Assembly (NCBI GenBank): GCA_015680685.1
Contig: MNCI01014949.1
Location: 47,294-78,128 of the forward strand
From: Gnetum montanum
Lineage: Eukaryota; Streptophyta; Gnetopsida; Gnetales; Gnetaceae
Direction: 5' to 3'
Length of the DNA: 30,835 bases
Part shown: positions 8,224 to 19,429 of the stretch, piece after piece
How the letters are laid out: each line of letters starts with the position of its first letter
How positions within the stretch are numbered: position 1 is the stretch's first letter
The notes under the pieces: generated by a model
The model's input: only the letters and a program-made list of their open reading frames with translations
What the model was told of the DNA's origin: nothing
Databases searched by the model: none
Position numbers and translations under genes: made by a program

Positions 8224-11021
8224 ATGTTTAAACTTAAAATTAACCTTAAATTTTCATTTTTATTTCATCACTATTTGTGTTCTTATTAAAATTGCATTCC
8301 ATATATTCTATCTTACTTCAGCTCTTTTTAAGCCTTTGAGTGTTAGTGATAATATGAAATGCAAGTAACTCATGTGCTACAAAAAGACAAAAGAAATAAA
8401 ACATCTTTTATTTTCTTATTTTATGAATTTATTAGTGGATGTAAGGGATTCTATTCTTAATTTATCATTCTTTTTTCATATTTCTGAATTTTATTTAGTG
8501 GAAAATGACTTTTCATTATTCTGTAATATTATGCCTTTATTTTTGCATGAAAGAAAGGATCATATAATGATGTAATGCTTTGCTTTCAATGCACTAAAAA
8601 TTGGTTACAAATTTTTGAAGCTCTTGCTACTCTCTTACCTTTTCATCTTCTTCAAAGTTTAAATTCTTAGCAATTCTCAAATATTATTTTCATCAAGTTT
8701 TCTCTTATCAATCATCAACTTTTTGACATTCATCAAGCTCTCGGTAGATTAACTAATTAACATCATCATGATATCTCCAACATCATCAAGATTTCCAGTC
8801 AAGATCTACTAAATAGTTTATATTTTCATCCTTTGGAAGTTTAATAGTCATCAATGTTCTAATCACATATTTTCATCATTTTCATAAGAATTTCACCAAA
8901 ATTTCAATATTTAATTCCTAACAATCATCATTCAAGAACAACACCAAGTACACCTTCTCCTTCATTCATGGTAAAGGTCCAATCATCCATACCATACTCC
9001 TAACCACTCATAGCTAACCCCTATACATCATTACTAAGCTTAAGTTCTCACTAAGTGGTTTACTTCTCACAAACACATTACACTATAATCACTTTTTATC
9101 ATTGGTTTGAACACTTGCACACACATAGTAAATTTCTGTCGCACATTTTTTACAAGTCTTCTAATGACTCCTTCTCCAAGATGACCTTCTTACTTGGACC
9201 AATCTTTAGCATTGAAGGTATTAGAAACTTGGCCAATGCATGCTTTGCCAAACTACCAAGGACTCTATATTCTATTCTTTTAAGTGTTATTCTTATTCAA
9301 CTGAAGTCTATTATCATACTAGAGATCTTTTTCATATTAATAAAGATCTTATCTTGACATCAAATCATGAACCACTCATCCTAGGATGCCACATTATTAC
9401 ATGGTTAGCTACATTGGGATGAATATGATGATGCCATAAAAATCAAATTCTTTGTAAATTTTTTCTCTACCTCATACCCACTCATCTTCTCAACCAAATC
9501 CTTACCACCACTCCTTACGTCAACACTTACCTTTATAGCTTGTTTACTTGCATTGACACTAATTGCATAAGGCCCATGAGTTGCAAGATTATGCATTATG
9601 AACCACTAGGACACCAGATGTCCATGCATTTAACACTTAGAAAATGTTTTGCACTAGAGAATGTGTGACATTCTAATCCCTATTCATGCTTCCATTTCTT
9701 GAGCTCACATTTGTTCTGCAAGGTCTTTTTGCTAGAGGATCATAATCTAGCTCATACAAATGTAGCTATAGGGTCGTAAGTCTACCAAAATCTTCAAGGT
9801 CTATAGTACTGGTGATTTGTAAGTACATTTTTTTATTAGCTATTATATTTGTTAACCAAATTTCACCTTTAGAGTCTTAAGAATGACTTTATTCTCAACA
9901 TACCGATATTTTTTATGGATGTTGTGGACTGCTCTCTTTAATAATTTCATGTCAATGACATGTCCATTTATGAACATAAGGGAATTTTGAAGGCTCTTGT
10001 ATAAGACAAGGATGTATAAGACACCAACATCTCATAGGATGATAAGTAGTAAGCTCACAAGCATGTGAATAGGTTGTTGTAAACGATCGTACTTAAGCAA
10101 TGATACTTGTGAAGCCCTAGCACTAGTCATAGTTTGAAAAAAAACACTAATGTCAACTCCAGTTGCATGTTGTTATCAATGCCAAATTCATTGTATGCCC
10201 TAACCTTCTCAAATCACCAATTTGAAGAAGTTGACCCCACCTTCATCACCAAATCATCTTGTATCTTTTTCAAGCCATTTCATGACTCTAATCCCTCTTA
10301 CTCTACCTATAGGTACACCTCATTTGGTTACCATCCCCATACCAAAAGTTGATTTGGTTCCTATGCATACAACTTGTAATACTTCAAACCCCTAACTCTT
10401 AATTGAAATCCTTGATAATATCAATACCTCGACCCAACCCTATCTGCCTCCCATGGCCTAAGCTCTATAACCCTTCCAATGTAGAGACTTATTGTATCTA
10501 CTAACTATCTTGCCACTACTACTTATAACACACCCACTAGTACATTTGGTACCTCACTCCTACCCTCATATACTTCCATCCCTAGTTTATTGATGACCAT
10601 CCATCCACCACTTCCATCTTTTAAATAGTCAAATATTAAGCATCGATGTTGTTGATCATAAATGATGAAATTCTAGATGTTTGATAATACCATGGGCCTA
10701 TTCAAGTCCACCATCCAACTTTGTTAATTAATGTACTTCTTGCACTGGTGTTTTTAGAGGATCAACCAAGCATCATATTTTGCCTTGATGATATTCTAGC
10801 TTATGAGCTCTATAGAAATTTATAGTTGATTAACCTATGGGACAATGCTAGTCTAAATCTAACAGCCTTCTCCTAGATTTCTTTCTTGTTTTCATGTGTT
10901 GAACATTCATAGGTTATAAATGTTGCTCTTCCTTGCCATGAATTTTTTGGACTTCCTATCACTCATTTGTTGACTCTCCACCATGATGCTTGCTACACTC
11001 CACATTATTTTGGATTTCCTA
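8224..11021. other. Unassigned AT-rich stretch
   Basis: I recognise no gene, LTR or domain. The ORFs at 8372-8575, 9055-9357, 9240-9422, 9405-9596 (minus) and 10134-10352 have no motif I know and look like chance frames. 8680-8950 is a degenerate TCATCA-rich stretch. The end next to the LTR at 11022 lacks the hairpin and purine tract found before other LTRs, so it is probably target DNA rather than the 3' end of another element. Confidence 0.5.
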
Positions 11022-11905
11022 TGGGTAAGTGTTAATAAGTTGGCTGCATCAACACATGCCTATCAACAGAACCCCATTGATGCATCCCCATTTATGCATC
11101 CTTAGATGTGTTGGTACATATGCATCGATGATAATCATTCTAAAGCCTATATAAATACACACACCAACCACATTTATGATACCTTAGGTCATTCTCATAG
11201 TAAATCTCTTGTAGTTTTCTTTTGTATGACTTAGCAAAATTTCCCTCTAAGTTCTTGTAGTGTGGATTGAAGTAATTGTCTAGAGTTTTATTCAAGTGTA
11301 AGATCTACCTAGAAGCTATTGCATGATAGAAATAAAATCAAGATTTCTTCTCTTCATTGTAGCACTTGGATTAGCTTAAGCTTACTTTTGAGCATTTTAT
11401 TTAACATGCAATTTACCTTACTATACTTAAATGTTTAATATTTATTCCATAGTAATGAAGTACGAACACTTCAAGCATAATTTACTAATGTATGTTAATA
11501 GTGGTAGTGAATACTTGGTATGTGCAGTAGTAAGCACTTGGTAACCCTATGGTATTAGTATAAGTTCAAGATGTGTATGAAAAGTGGGAAAAGATATTCT
11601 ATGTTTAGGATAGTTTAGTTATTGATTAGTTAAAGTTTAATATTCCAACCACTTCTTCTTTTAATGCTTTTAAAGATAAAAACTAATACAATTATAAATA
11701 TAAATATCTTACATCTTTATCACACTTAGCCATATGGATGAAATTAACACAAGTGATGATTGGAAAGACAACAAATAGTAACCTTATTTTTGACTATCTA
11801 AGATATAGCTCACTTAGGTAGATGGCATTCATAGAATTCGATTGGATTGTGCATACACACTTGTAATTCATATGGTTGGGTGTAGGAAATACCCATTGCT
11901 CATCA
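11022..11905 (+). mobile_element. 5' LTR of element C (884 bp)
   Basis: The 5' end (TGGGTAAGTGTTAATAAG) aligns with the LTR at 28979 (TGATGAAGTGTTAATAAG), and the 3' end is GGTTGGGTGTAGG...TCATCA. It carries U3 motifs (ATGCATCGATGA), TATATAAAT at 11148 and the degenerate minisatellite. A PBS follows directly, so it acts as a 5' LTR. Its U3 is about 110 bp shorter than that of the LTR at 28979. Confidence 0.85.
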
Positions 11906-11906
11906 T

Positions 11907-11924
11907 TGGCATCATTGTTAGGGA
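11907..11924 (+). promoter_or_regulatory. Primer-binding site, tRNA-Asp type, decayed (element C)
   Basis: TGGCATCATTGTTAGGGA, one base after the LTR. The remembered plant tRNA-Asp site is TGGCGCCGTTGCCGGGGA. The six differences are all C-to-T or G-to-A. Confidence 0.75.
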
Positions 11925-12057
11925 TTCTACTTTTAGCTATGTGTGCTAAGTACTTTAGATAATAAAATCATACAAGTTTATTGTAAGTATATAATGTATC
12001 ATCCTTAATAAATAATAATATTTTATTTGACACATACTACATAAGAGCAAACTAAAA

Positions 12058-14740
12058 ATCCTTCTTCTTGTAGGGATGATTCACCACATACTGATAATTT
12101 TAATAAGTAACATGATAGAACTAGGAGAAATTCTGATGAGATACCTCAATAATGGAAGTTTTTCAATGCTCATCTAGATTCCTATTATTTAAATTTTACT
12201 TTCATCCTTCACCAAGATGAGCAGCTATACTAGAAAGACATGGAGGATAACATTGTGTTGCATCTTGATCATGCTATTTCATCACTGTTCATGGTAGCAC
12301 TGATGAAGTTGGGGCTTGAACTAGTAGCCCCATAATACCAAGTGAAGGAACACCTCTTTAGAGACTATTGGCGAACATAAGTCCAACATAGAAAAGATAA
12401 ACTCATGGAGTCCCACCATGAATCCTCCAATGACAAGAAGATCCCAATCTCACTGTCCTCATAGTTAGAAAGGAGAANGATTATCATGCTTGTAGAAGCA
12501 AGAAATGGTTCATCATAGTCATTATATTCATGATTTACCTTATTATGGCCATATCTTCTATGATGTGGTCTACTATGCCTTTGCTCTTGATGATTTTTGT
12601 CCTCTTCTTGCCATTGTTTATGCTCCCTCCTTTCATTTTTATGATGGGATCTTCTATCATCTCCATCTTGGCCTCAATTGTTTCTCCTTTAGTCTCAGTC
12701 ACATCCCCCTTGTGAGAGCTTGATGATGAGGAGGATGGTGAGGATGGAGGACTAGGAGAGTTATGCTAGCTTGCCCTCTTTCTTTGGTCCCTTAGTTATT
12801 ATTTTAGTGAATGTCAAGGGAATCTTTACCNTTAGGATACTCATCAAAGAAGCTGAAATTTGGTACCACTCTTTAAAAATGGTATCTATTTGAAGATGAA
12901 GTATAATGTCGAAGTTGTTTAATGACAAATATCAAACATACTCTAAGATGTCAAACTTAAGGAAACAAATTTAAGGGTGGAAACAAGATAACCATGAATC
13001 CCTTAATGTAGCCTTAGGAAGGTACTATTTTCTTTTACATCAATGTCCAAGTTAATGTTTCTTTCAAAGATAGTAGCTTTATCATATGATAGATGGACTT
13101 AGGAATAAAACTAGAGATACTCTTGGGATTTATACCCAAGGGAGATTAAAAGAATTGAAAAAGAGAGAAATTATAGAGGAGTATAATAGAGATTTTCATT
13201 TGTAAAAGGGAGATACATCTCTATCATCCTAAGGAGGAAGCAACATTGGAGAAGATGGTATAAAGAAAACCCTTTCCAATTCAAAAATCTATCATAATGA
13301 TATTGACCAAGATGGATAAAATGTGGGACTTCTTAGATGAAAAGTTCCAAACTACTCTAAAAATTGTTAAGGAGAAAAAGAAAGGATGCAGGAAAGGACT
13401 ACTGTCAATAGAAAGATAAGGCTATGATAATGATGAAGTTGTAGATTCTGAAACAAAAGATGAAAGGTATGATATTTACCAATACAAAAGTCCCAAGGGA
13501 TGTTGCCTAATACTGTTACACTTACAAGAATCTAGGGTTTATGCCTCGAATCCAAAGTTTACTAAGAGGTAATCACCTAGGAGATTCCCTTATTCATAAG
13601 ACAATTATCAACAATAGTTCCACTAGAAATAGTATTATTCAAGTCAAATGCCACCTCAACCTTAAGATTATTACCATCAATGACAAAGTCCACAGTCATG
13701 GGGGGTGTTACCACCGAGGTAGTAGTATTCTTATCATTGATTGAACCCATATGGATACTATATCTAGTTGCGTGTATCTTGTAGTGACCCTATAGGCCAT
13801 ACTTTTTTTTCCATCACTACTATTTCCTTAAATATTTTAGTGTTACCAGTCCAGAAGTTGAATCTCCTTTCACTTACACTTCTCATTATCCATCATAATA
13901 CACTACATCTCATACCTCCACTTCTTTATCACCTGCACTACCTATGCAACATGAGATACTACCATAGCCTCATTAGCAAAATGTCATGCTAGCCATAAAT
14001 TTATAGCTAGATGATAATTCAAGTAGTTCTAAGCATAAGCATTAGAAAAGGGCCTTCTGTTGGCCCAACATTCTACCTAAATCTTTACAAGTATATATGG
14101 TGATGCATCCTTCTCAAATTACACTAGAGAGGCCCATTAAGTTACCTTTAAACCAAAGATCACAAAATATATACACTCTCACATTAATCCATGCAGTCAC
14201 AAACTGGATAAAGATAGGACACTTATCTAGAAAGAAAAATGATCTTGAAAGTTCTTTAATTAATTTTCAGATTATAGGAAATGGTCTGTGAAAGGCTCTA
14301 CTAGACTTAGGTTTTGGTGTGAACTTAATTTTTCAAGAAATATATAAAAATTAGAACCTACCTTAACTTAAGAAATGTAACATCAGGTTAGAACTTGATG
14401 ATTAATCCATCACCGTTCTCTTGGAATTCGAAGAGGATATTATGACCACTATGTATGGATGATCATATCCAGTGGACTTCTTAGTTATACATGTAGACAA
14501 CAACAACGGAAACTTCTGAATTATCATGAAAAGGGTTTGACTAAGTATAACTAACTGTAAGTTAGGGATCAAAGATCTCTCCTTGAAAATTTTCAAAGAA
14601 AATAAGTTTGGAAAGATTAAGAAGAAGAGCAATTCATGCATCATGTATAGTGACACAAGGTTCCATTGTGTGTAAAAAATATGGACCATGAAGAGCACAT
14701 CTATTATAGCATGTAAGAAGTGTGACAAAATCATGGACAT
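12058..14740 (+). pseudogene. gag-protease relic of element C
   Basis: The N-terminal gag block (about 12058-12440) matches element E: NFTFILHQDE followed by an MEGN/MEDN-like motif, LPLDQ/LHLDH and RDY. The start codon of E aligns with ATC here. After an inverted segment (12478-12850) the order resumes with the mid-gag block TAATGACAAATATC (12920) that D also has. 14000-14740 matches the D protease region: CTAGACTTAGGTTTTGG fits the LDLG active-site block, and GCATCATGTATAGTGACA matches D near 17418. RT is missing: the relic ends at the junction with the truncated LTR of D. Many stops and frameshifts make it non-coding. Two ambiguous bases (n) lie at 12478 and 12831. Confidence 0.65.
12478..12850 (-). 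pseudogene. Inverted gag segment inside element C
   Basis: On the minus strand, opposite to the rest of C, one frame reads through a gag-like hydrophilic linker: DDRRSHHKNERREHKQW, then QRHSRPHHRRYGHN, then EYNDYDEPFLAS (about 12667 down to 12490). Upstream on the same strand is a serine-rich stretch (about 12755-12710). Element E has the same serine run, preceded by matching sequence, on the plus strand at the window end (30740-30835). The segment is therefore reversed in C. The lower breakpoint is near the n at 12478; the upper one is approximate. Confidence 0.65.
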
Positions 14741-14788
14741 CCAGCTTCATTTATTACATGCCTACCAGCTTCATTTATGGCAATAGAG
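14741..14788 (+). repeat. Junction between C and D with 14-bp direct repeat
   Basis: CCAGCTTCATTTAT occurs at 14741-14754 and 14765-14778. Protease-region homology of C stops near the first copy, and LTR homology of D begins in or just after the second. The repeat may be junction filler or a local duplication formed when the pieces joined. Confidence 0.55.
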
Positions 14789-15544
14789 ATTGTAGTTGTA
14801 GCAAAGCTCTTGTATTTTTTCAATTTGAAAGTTAGAATTTTTCTCCTGAGTGCCCATAGCAAGAGTCATTGAGTGTACATATCTTTATTTGAGTGTTTTT
14901 ATACTTGAGCACAACAATGTGTGTGGTAATAAAGATGAGATTTTTGATAAACCTTGTAGCACTTTGGATAGATTAAATATTTTATTTATGCAATTAATGT
15001 TTTGAACTATTTTTTAAATGTTTTCAATTATTTATTAAATGTTTCTAGTAATTAAGTTAATGAAGTGATTAAGTAAGATAGACTAAACACATAAGTATGA
15101 CCACTTTGAATGTAACATGTATTTGCTTGGTAATCCTAGTAGCATTATTGCTTAGTATGCCCAGTAGCATAGCACTTGGTCACCCAACAATGGATACATG
15201 GGTTTAGAACGTGGATGGAAAGTGTGACCAGATGCTTATGTTAGGACAAGTTAGGCATTAGTTAATTAGTTAAATTAAATTAGTTAGTCCAACTACTTTA
15301 TTCCTCTTTAAGCACAGAAACCATAAAATACAAAATGATAAAAATTAGATACCTTAATTACACTTAACCATACCAGTGTACGTCATAAGTGGAATTGGGA
15401 AGACAATGAACAACCTTAAAGCAAGATTCAATTCTTAGAAGACTGGTGCACTAGAAATGATAAAGTCCAGAGAATTTGACTAAATCACATGTGAATGCTT
15501 TGTGATTCATATGGTTGGATGTAGGGGTACCTCACCACTCATCA
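14772..15544 (+). mobile_element. 5'-truncated LTR of element D (R-U5, no U3)
   Basis: Homology with the LTRs of A, C and E starts near CATTTATGG (14772), about 24 bp downstream of where their TATA boxes lie, so the whole U3 and TATA are missing and the segment begins close to the expected transcription start. It contains GCTCTTGTATT, the AATAAAGA signal near 14928, three minisatellite units (15125-15190) and the 3' end GGTTGGATGTAGGGGTACC...TCATCA. It is followed by a tRNA-Asp copy rather than a normal leader. Confidence 0.75.
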
Positions 15545-15545
15545 T

Positions 15546-15620
15546 TGGTCCCATTGTTGGGGATTGAACCTAGGTCACTTGCATGATAGGCAGGAATACT
15601 CATCACTATACTATAATGAC
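15546..15620 (-). other. Full-length tRNA-Asp copy (75 nt) at the LTR/PBS junction
   Basis: Read on the minus strand, the 75 nt fit plant tRNA-Asp from its first base to the terminal CCA: acceptor GTCATTA, D-arm GTATAGTGATGAGTAT, anticodon loop CTATCAT (anticodon GTC changed to ATC), T-arm AGGTTCAATCCCC and the end GGGACCA. The length equals 72 nt plus CCA. CCA is added after transcription in plants, so this is a copy of the mature primer and not a tRNA gene. It sits one base after the LTR, where normally only the 18-nt PBS is present; C and E have ordinary leader sequence here. The 5' end of the tRNA merges with mid-gag sequence at TAATGAC. Confidence 0.85.
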
Positions 15621-17000
15621 AAATATCAGATGTACTCTAGAGTGTCTAATCTAAGAAGGTAAATCCAAGGCTAGAAATAGGAAACACATGAACCCTTAGA
15701 TGCTATCATGGATACATACTATGCACTCTTGCACCAATGCCCTAGTCATGGTTATTCTCAAAGAGAACAACTTTGTCACATCATAGATGGGCTCAGAGCA
15801 AAAGCTAGAGAACTCTTGGGGTGTATGCCCGAGGGAGATTATCTAAACCAAGAGCTCATCAAATCTAAAGGCTAATTGAGAAGGTAGCAAAAGAAGAAGG
15901 TGAGTTATGAAAAATGGAAAGTGTAGAAAAGTATAATAGAGATCCTTCCATCAAAAAATAGAAGGTCCAATTTTGTGATGAGGAGGAGTCACCACTCGAT
16001 GAACTAATGAACAAGAAAACCTTGCCCATCGAAAAACCTATTTTTGACATTTCAACAAAGGTTGATAAATTATAAAACTCTTTAGATGAAAAATGTCAAA
16101 CCGCCATGAAGATCATCGAAGAATCCAAAGAGCAAAATAGTGATCATAACTACTGAATGTGAAAAGAAGCTGAACATGCCTATCAAAGAGGTAAGGTCAA
16201 AGCTACTACCATAGAAGAAGTTGTGGAAACCAACTCTGATGATGAAACTGATTATGACATTTGTCAATATGAACATCTAGAGGATTGTTACCCTGTCGTG
16301 TCACACTTACAAGAGTCTAGGGTGTATGCATTAAATCCTTGACTAGCACATAGGCAAGCACCTAGATGATTACCTTACCCTCAAGGCAATCTAAGGCAAT
16401 TCCACCAGCAACAATAAACTTACTATCCAAGTGGAGCTCCTTCACAACCTTATGAACAATACCAATAGTGGTACCAACCACAATCATGGGGAATGCCACT
16501 GATAAGGCAGTAGTACCCTTATAGGCAACTAGATCCATACGGGTATTATGTTCAGCAACCTATCTCTCCAAGAAGTTCTGCAAGTCATACCTCATTTCAA
16601 CATCACTATTACCCTCTAGAGTACCATGAAACACAACCATATGCTTGAGGGGAGAACCCATATCCATACCATCCTCCGCATCCATCTACACACCTCTACC
16701 TTCAACCTAGTTAACTCCTGCTCTATCCATGTAGGGTGAGATTTTTTCATAGCTGCAACAACAAAATGCTACAAGGGTTGTACATTCACAACCAACTTTC
16801 TAGCCGGTTGGTCTAGACAATCAATCTAGAAAAATACCTTTCTTCTAACCCAGTAGTCCTATTCAACCCTCACAATTTAGTTCGGTTGACCGTCCTGCAT
16901 CTCCAATACCCTCATCCTCTACATCAAATACCAAGTGCTACCTCAAATTCACACTGTAATGCTAACTCATGTCATTTTTAATTAGATTAAGGCTAGTAAT
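15621..17000 (+). pseudogene. gag relic of element D, N-terminus deleted
   Basis: It starts in mid-gag at ACAAATATCAG, matching C at 12926 onward, so about 1 kb of leader and gag N-terminus is absent. The LLGCMPEGD block near 15815 and an acidic stretch near 16200-16275 are recognisable in shifting frames. 16379 to about 16700 encodes, with stops, a linker rich in Gln, Tyr and Pro (for example GAPSQPYEQYQ and ISPRSSASHTSFQHHYYPL). I see no clear CCHC zinc knuckle. The long minus-strand ORFs here (15865-16050, 16082-16276) are antisense shadows. Confidence 0.6.
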
Positions 17001-17039
17001 CTTCCCATAAAAATATCTGATCTAAGAAGTCCACTCATT

Positions 17040-17500
17040 TATCTAAAGATCACTGGACATGAGCCATGCAAGGCTATTCTTGACTATGGTTCTAGAGTTA
17101 ATCTCATCTCCCATGACATGTACAAGGCCTAGAACCTACCACCTCTCAAGAAGAGCAACATCCATCTAGAATTGGAAAATCAGTTAATTATTGTCCCTTT
17201 AGAATTAGTAGAGGACATTGTGACCATAGTTTTTGGGTGGTCCTATCTTGCTGATTTTCTAGTGATCAAGGTTGAAAACTGCAAAAGTAACTTCCCCATC
17301 ATTATGAGAAGAGCTTGGTTAAGCATGATCGACACACGTATGGGCATAACAGATCTATCTCTATAAATATCCAAACAAAATGAATTGGGCAAGATAGAGA
17401 AGAAGCATATTCCATGCATCGCGTATAGTGACAATGGATGCAATTGCGTGCAAAATATTTGATCCATCAAAAGTATATATATTAAAGCACATAATTAGTG
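17040..17500 (+). pseudogene. Aspartic protease relic of element D
   Basis: In the frame used by RT, AILDYGSRVNLIS carries the aspartic protease motif, with the catalytic Asp codon at 17082-17084. A hydrophobic strand follows (LIIVPLELVEDIVTIVFG) and then a block ending FPIIMRRAWLSMIDTRMG, as in retropepsins of plant Ty3/gypsy elements. In-frame stops, for example near 17364, interrupt it. The enzyme would cleave the Gag-Pol polyprotein in the particle. Confidence 0.7.
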
Positions 17501-17699
17501 TGCACAAGAAATTAATATTCAAAGGTGTTTGTATGTAGCAGCCACAAAGCAGGAGGGCACTTAGTGGTTGATAGCTGACTCAAATAGTAGCACATTATGC
17601 ATGGAATCAACTGAGAGCCTAACATGTGCTTATGTTAAAGGCATGGACAAAATTGAACAAGTTCATTCCCAACTCTCTAATGAAGATGATGATACTCGT

Positions 17700-19200
17700 T
17701 AGGGAGAGTTGAAAATCCCTAATAATTTCAAGCAAGAGCCTCTAGAGCTAAAAACTTTACCAGCTAGTATTGAATATGCATTTTTAAACAATGGTAAAGT
17801 AGTCATAATTAATGTCAAACTTGCTCCTGAACAAAAAGAAAAGTTGTTGAAGGTGGTTGACAAATGGCCAACAGCCTTTACTTGGTCATATCCTAAGCTA
17901 ATAGGATTCAATCCAAGGATATGCTAGCATCACATTTACACTAACTTAGCCATGAAACCTAGAAGGTAGCTAAATCCCAAATTGAAGCAGATTGTCAAAG
18001 AGGAAATTGTGCAACTCCTCAAGGTAGGGTTCATCTTTCTAATTTTGGATAGTGAGTGGGTTAGCCCATTTGTAATTATACCAAAGAAGGATGGCAAATG
18101 GTGGATCTACATTGACTTTAGGCTATTGAATATGGCAACATTTAAAGATCACTTTCCATTGTCATTTGTTGATCAAGTGTTGGACACCATATCTGGGCAT
18201 TGTTATTATAGCTTCTTGGATGGTTATAGTGGCTATAACCAAATCCAAATTAGACTAGAAGATCAAGCCAAGACAACATTCATGAGTCTCTGGTGGACTT
18301 TTTCATATTGTAAGATGCCATTTGGTTTGTGCAATGCCCCCATAACATTCCAACACCTAGTCCTTAGTATCTTCCAACAATAGATTGGTAGTGATGTTGA
18401 AGTCTTCATGAATGAATTTTCCACCTATATAGCTACATTTGACCAAGCCTTGGACCACCTTGATCAAGTATTGAAGAGATGTGTTGAAACAAACTTGCAG
18501 CTCAACTGGCAAAAGAGCCATCTCATGGTCCAAGAAGGCATTGTGCTAGGGCATCAAATTTTGTAAAAAGGGATTAAGGTAGACCCAGAAAAGATAATAG
18601 TCATCCAAGGAATAACATGCCAACTAGAGACCATTAAAGATTTTTAGTCATTCCTTGGACACATTGGCTACTACTGGTAATTCATAGAGAATTTCTCTAA
18701 GATCACAAAGTTGTTAGCAGAGCTTACAAAGAAAGATGCACCTTTCATCTCAACCTACAAATGTGAATATGCATTCCAACATTTAAAAGAGAAGCTCATA
18801 GAAACACCAATCCTATGAGCACCAGACTAGTCCAGACCCTTTCACATCATGATTGATGCATCTAACTACACCTTGGGAATAGTGCTCACACAAATGGATG
18901 ATAACAAACACCCATACTATATCCACTGTGTGAGTTGAAGCATTGTGGGAGCATGGTTAAATTACACGATCATGGAAAAAGAAATAATGGCAGTGGTGTA
19001 TGCTTTGAAAAATTTTAGGCACTATGTGCTTGGCTACAAAGTATTTGTTCATATGGATGATAGTGTAATCCACTTCCTCATGAACAAGCCAACAATGAGC
19101 CCTCATGTTGTACGGTGGCTCATGATTTTGCAAGAATTTGATCTCACAATAGTAGATTGAAAAGGAACCAAGAATGTGGTCACTGACCACCTCTCTCACT
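17700..19200 (+). pseudogene. Reverse transcriptase-RNase H relic of element D (Ty3/gypsy type)
   Basis: One frame runs from about 17700 to 19200 with several in-frame stops (for example 17925, 18381 and 19158) but little frameshifting. RT blocks in order are VSPFVIIPKKDGKWW, IDFRLLN, FSYCKMPFGLCNAPITFQ, the active-site block (18405-18416) and LVLGHQI-like sequence near 18545. The active site reads FMNE where the family has an aspartate pair, so both metal-binding residues are changed. RNase H follows, with IDASNYTLGIVL (Asp codon 18855-18857) and MEKEIMAVVYALKNFRHYVLG. The order RT-RNase H-integrase is that of Ty3/gypsy and not copia. Several stops fit Trp TGG to TAG or Gln CAG to TAG changes. 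Confidence 0.9.
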
Positions 19201-19429
19201 TAAGATGGGATAATAAAGAGGAGGAGAGCTTACTCTCTGATCAGTTTCCAAACAAACTCCTCTTTATAGGAGTAATAAGTGAACAAACACCCATAAAAAC
19301 AACATCGTACAATGGCATCCTCACCTACCTTCTCACTCAAGAGATGCCATAAGATCTAGATTTTAGGAAGAAGCAATAATTTCTTCATCAGTCCAAATAT
19401 TTCATGGAAATCAATTAACACCTCTACAA

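Noticed and set aside
8680-8950. TCATCA-rich stretch as a satellite
   Set aside because: Units are irregular with no constant period; it is only a compositional bias.
15546-15620. Functional tRNA-Asp gene
   Set aside because: It includes CCA, abuts an LTR at the PBS position and has a changed anticodon, so it is a copy of the primer and not a gene.
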